From JAAFIP01 sp031428975 (GTDB lineage: Bacteria > Pseudomonadota > Gammaproteobacteria > Burkholderiales > Burkholderiaceae_C), in NCBI GenBank assembly GCA_031428975.1, contig JANOYR010000237.1, positions 1 to 5,055 on the forward strand: a stretch of DNA of 5,055 bases, written 5' to 3'. Shown piece after piece: positions 4,759 to 5,055 of the stretch. A model generated the notes under the pieces. The model was given only the letters and a program-made list of their open reading frames with translations, was not told where the DNA came from and made no database searches. A program made the position numbers and the translations under genes. Every line of letters begins with the position of its first letter. Within the stretch, counting starts at the first letter, position 1.

Positions 4759-5055
4759 TCAACTGCGGCGCGTTGACTTGCTCAGTGCCTCGCTGGCCGC
4801 CTGTACCTGCGGCACGCCAGAAAACAGCGCAGCAGCGCGCTGCTTGATTTCGGTCAGTTCCTCAGCAGTGACCGAATATTGCCCCGTGGTTTTGTTCACC
4901 ACAATGCCAAACTCCACGTCTTTGCCGTTGTTAGACAGCGTGCCGCAGGTAAATTCATAGTCCTTGCGCTCACAAGGCAAGCCCTTAAGCGCCGCGTCAT
5001 AGTCGTCGTATTCCACGCGGTGGATAGCGCCAGTGGCCAAGTCAAGCATGGCAGT
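4759..5055 (-). CDS. Hypothetical protein, C-terminal part (runs off right edge)
   Basis: The last 98 codons of a leftward gene; the stop is TGA at 4761-4759. The frame is still open at base 5055. A Met codon at 5049-5047 exists, but nothing marks it as the true start, so the gene probably begins outside the window. I do not recognise the family. The visible part is soluble and mixed: an acidic segment (HRVEYDDYDAAL), two cysteines nine residues apart (CERKDYEFTC) that might form a disulfide in an exported protein, a beta-like DVEFGIVVNKTTGQYSV, then a probable helix from TAEELTEIKQRAAALFSG to the end, finishing in the basic STRRS. Codon use is like its neighbours. It converges on the ligase gene. 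Confidence 0.65.
   Translation of the reverse strand, partial: TAMLDLATGAIHRVEYDDYDAALKGLPCERKDYEFTCGTLSNNGKDVEFGIVVNKTTGQYSVTAEELTEIKQRAAALFSGVPQVQAASEALSKSTRRS

Noticed and set aside
1..5055. CRISPR array, tRNA/rRNA, IS element, phage or toxin-antitoxin module
   Set aside because: I see no repeated spacers, no tRNA-like fold with a matching T-loop, no transposase or integrase motifs, and no pair of small overlapping genes of toxin-antitoxin type.

Overview
The window looks like ordinary chromosome from a betaproteobacterium, most likely Burkholderiales and probably Comamonadaceae or a close relative. The basis is protein character (EI24/CysZ-like membrane protein next to a CinA/MoaB-type protein, a CGHSPH-type alpha/beta hydrolase, a Burkholderiales-style RsuA, a leadered Lig E DNA ligase), a moderately GC-rich coding composition judged by eye, and short AT-rich GCTAT/ATAGC palindromes between and within genes. 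There is no phage, IS, CRISPR, tRNA or rRNA signal, and almost all of the sequence is coding.

Layout, left to right. Positions 1-984 are a leftward pair: an EI24-domain membrane protein (82-984) followed after 17 bases by the first 21 codons of a molybdopterin-binding (CinA/MoaB-like) protein that runs off the left edge. Facing away from them is an alpha/beta hydrolase with an intact Ser-Asp-His triad (1032-1895). Next comes the longest non-coding stretch, about 217 bases, AT-rich and holding three small stem-loops. It leads to a 44-codon gene for a probable single-span membrane protein (2113-2247).

That small gene converges on a leftward two-gene unit: a secreted protein of unknown function (2990-3727) whose stop overlaps the start of a 16S rRNA pseudouridine synthase, RsuA (2253-2993). 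Both convergent stop codons lie inside one 10-bp stem-loop. Divergent from the secreted protein, 38 bases away, is a minimal ATP-dependent DNA ligase of the Lig E type with an N-terminal export signal (3766-4650). A 108-base convergent gap with another stem-loop separates it from the 3' part of an unrecognised leftward gene that runs off the right edge (4759-5055).

Most genes here are housekeeping-like and functionally unrelated. The possible functional theme is the cell envelope: an exported DNA ligase divergent from an exported orphan protein, a small membrane protein and an EI24 membrane protein. I do not see a clear undescribed multi-gene system. The parts that known families explain least are the 1896-2247 region with its small membrane protein, the orphan secreted protein coupled to rsuA, and the right-edge gene.
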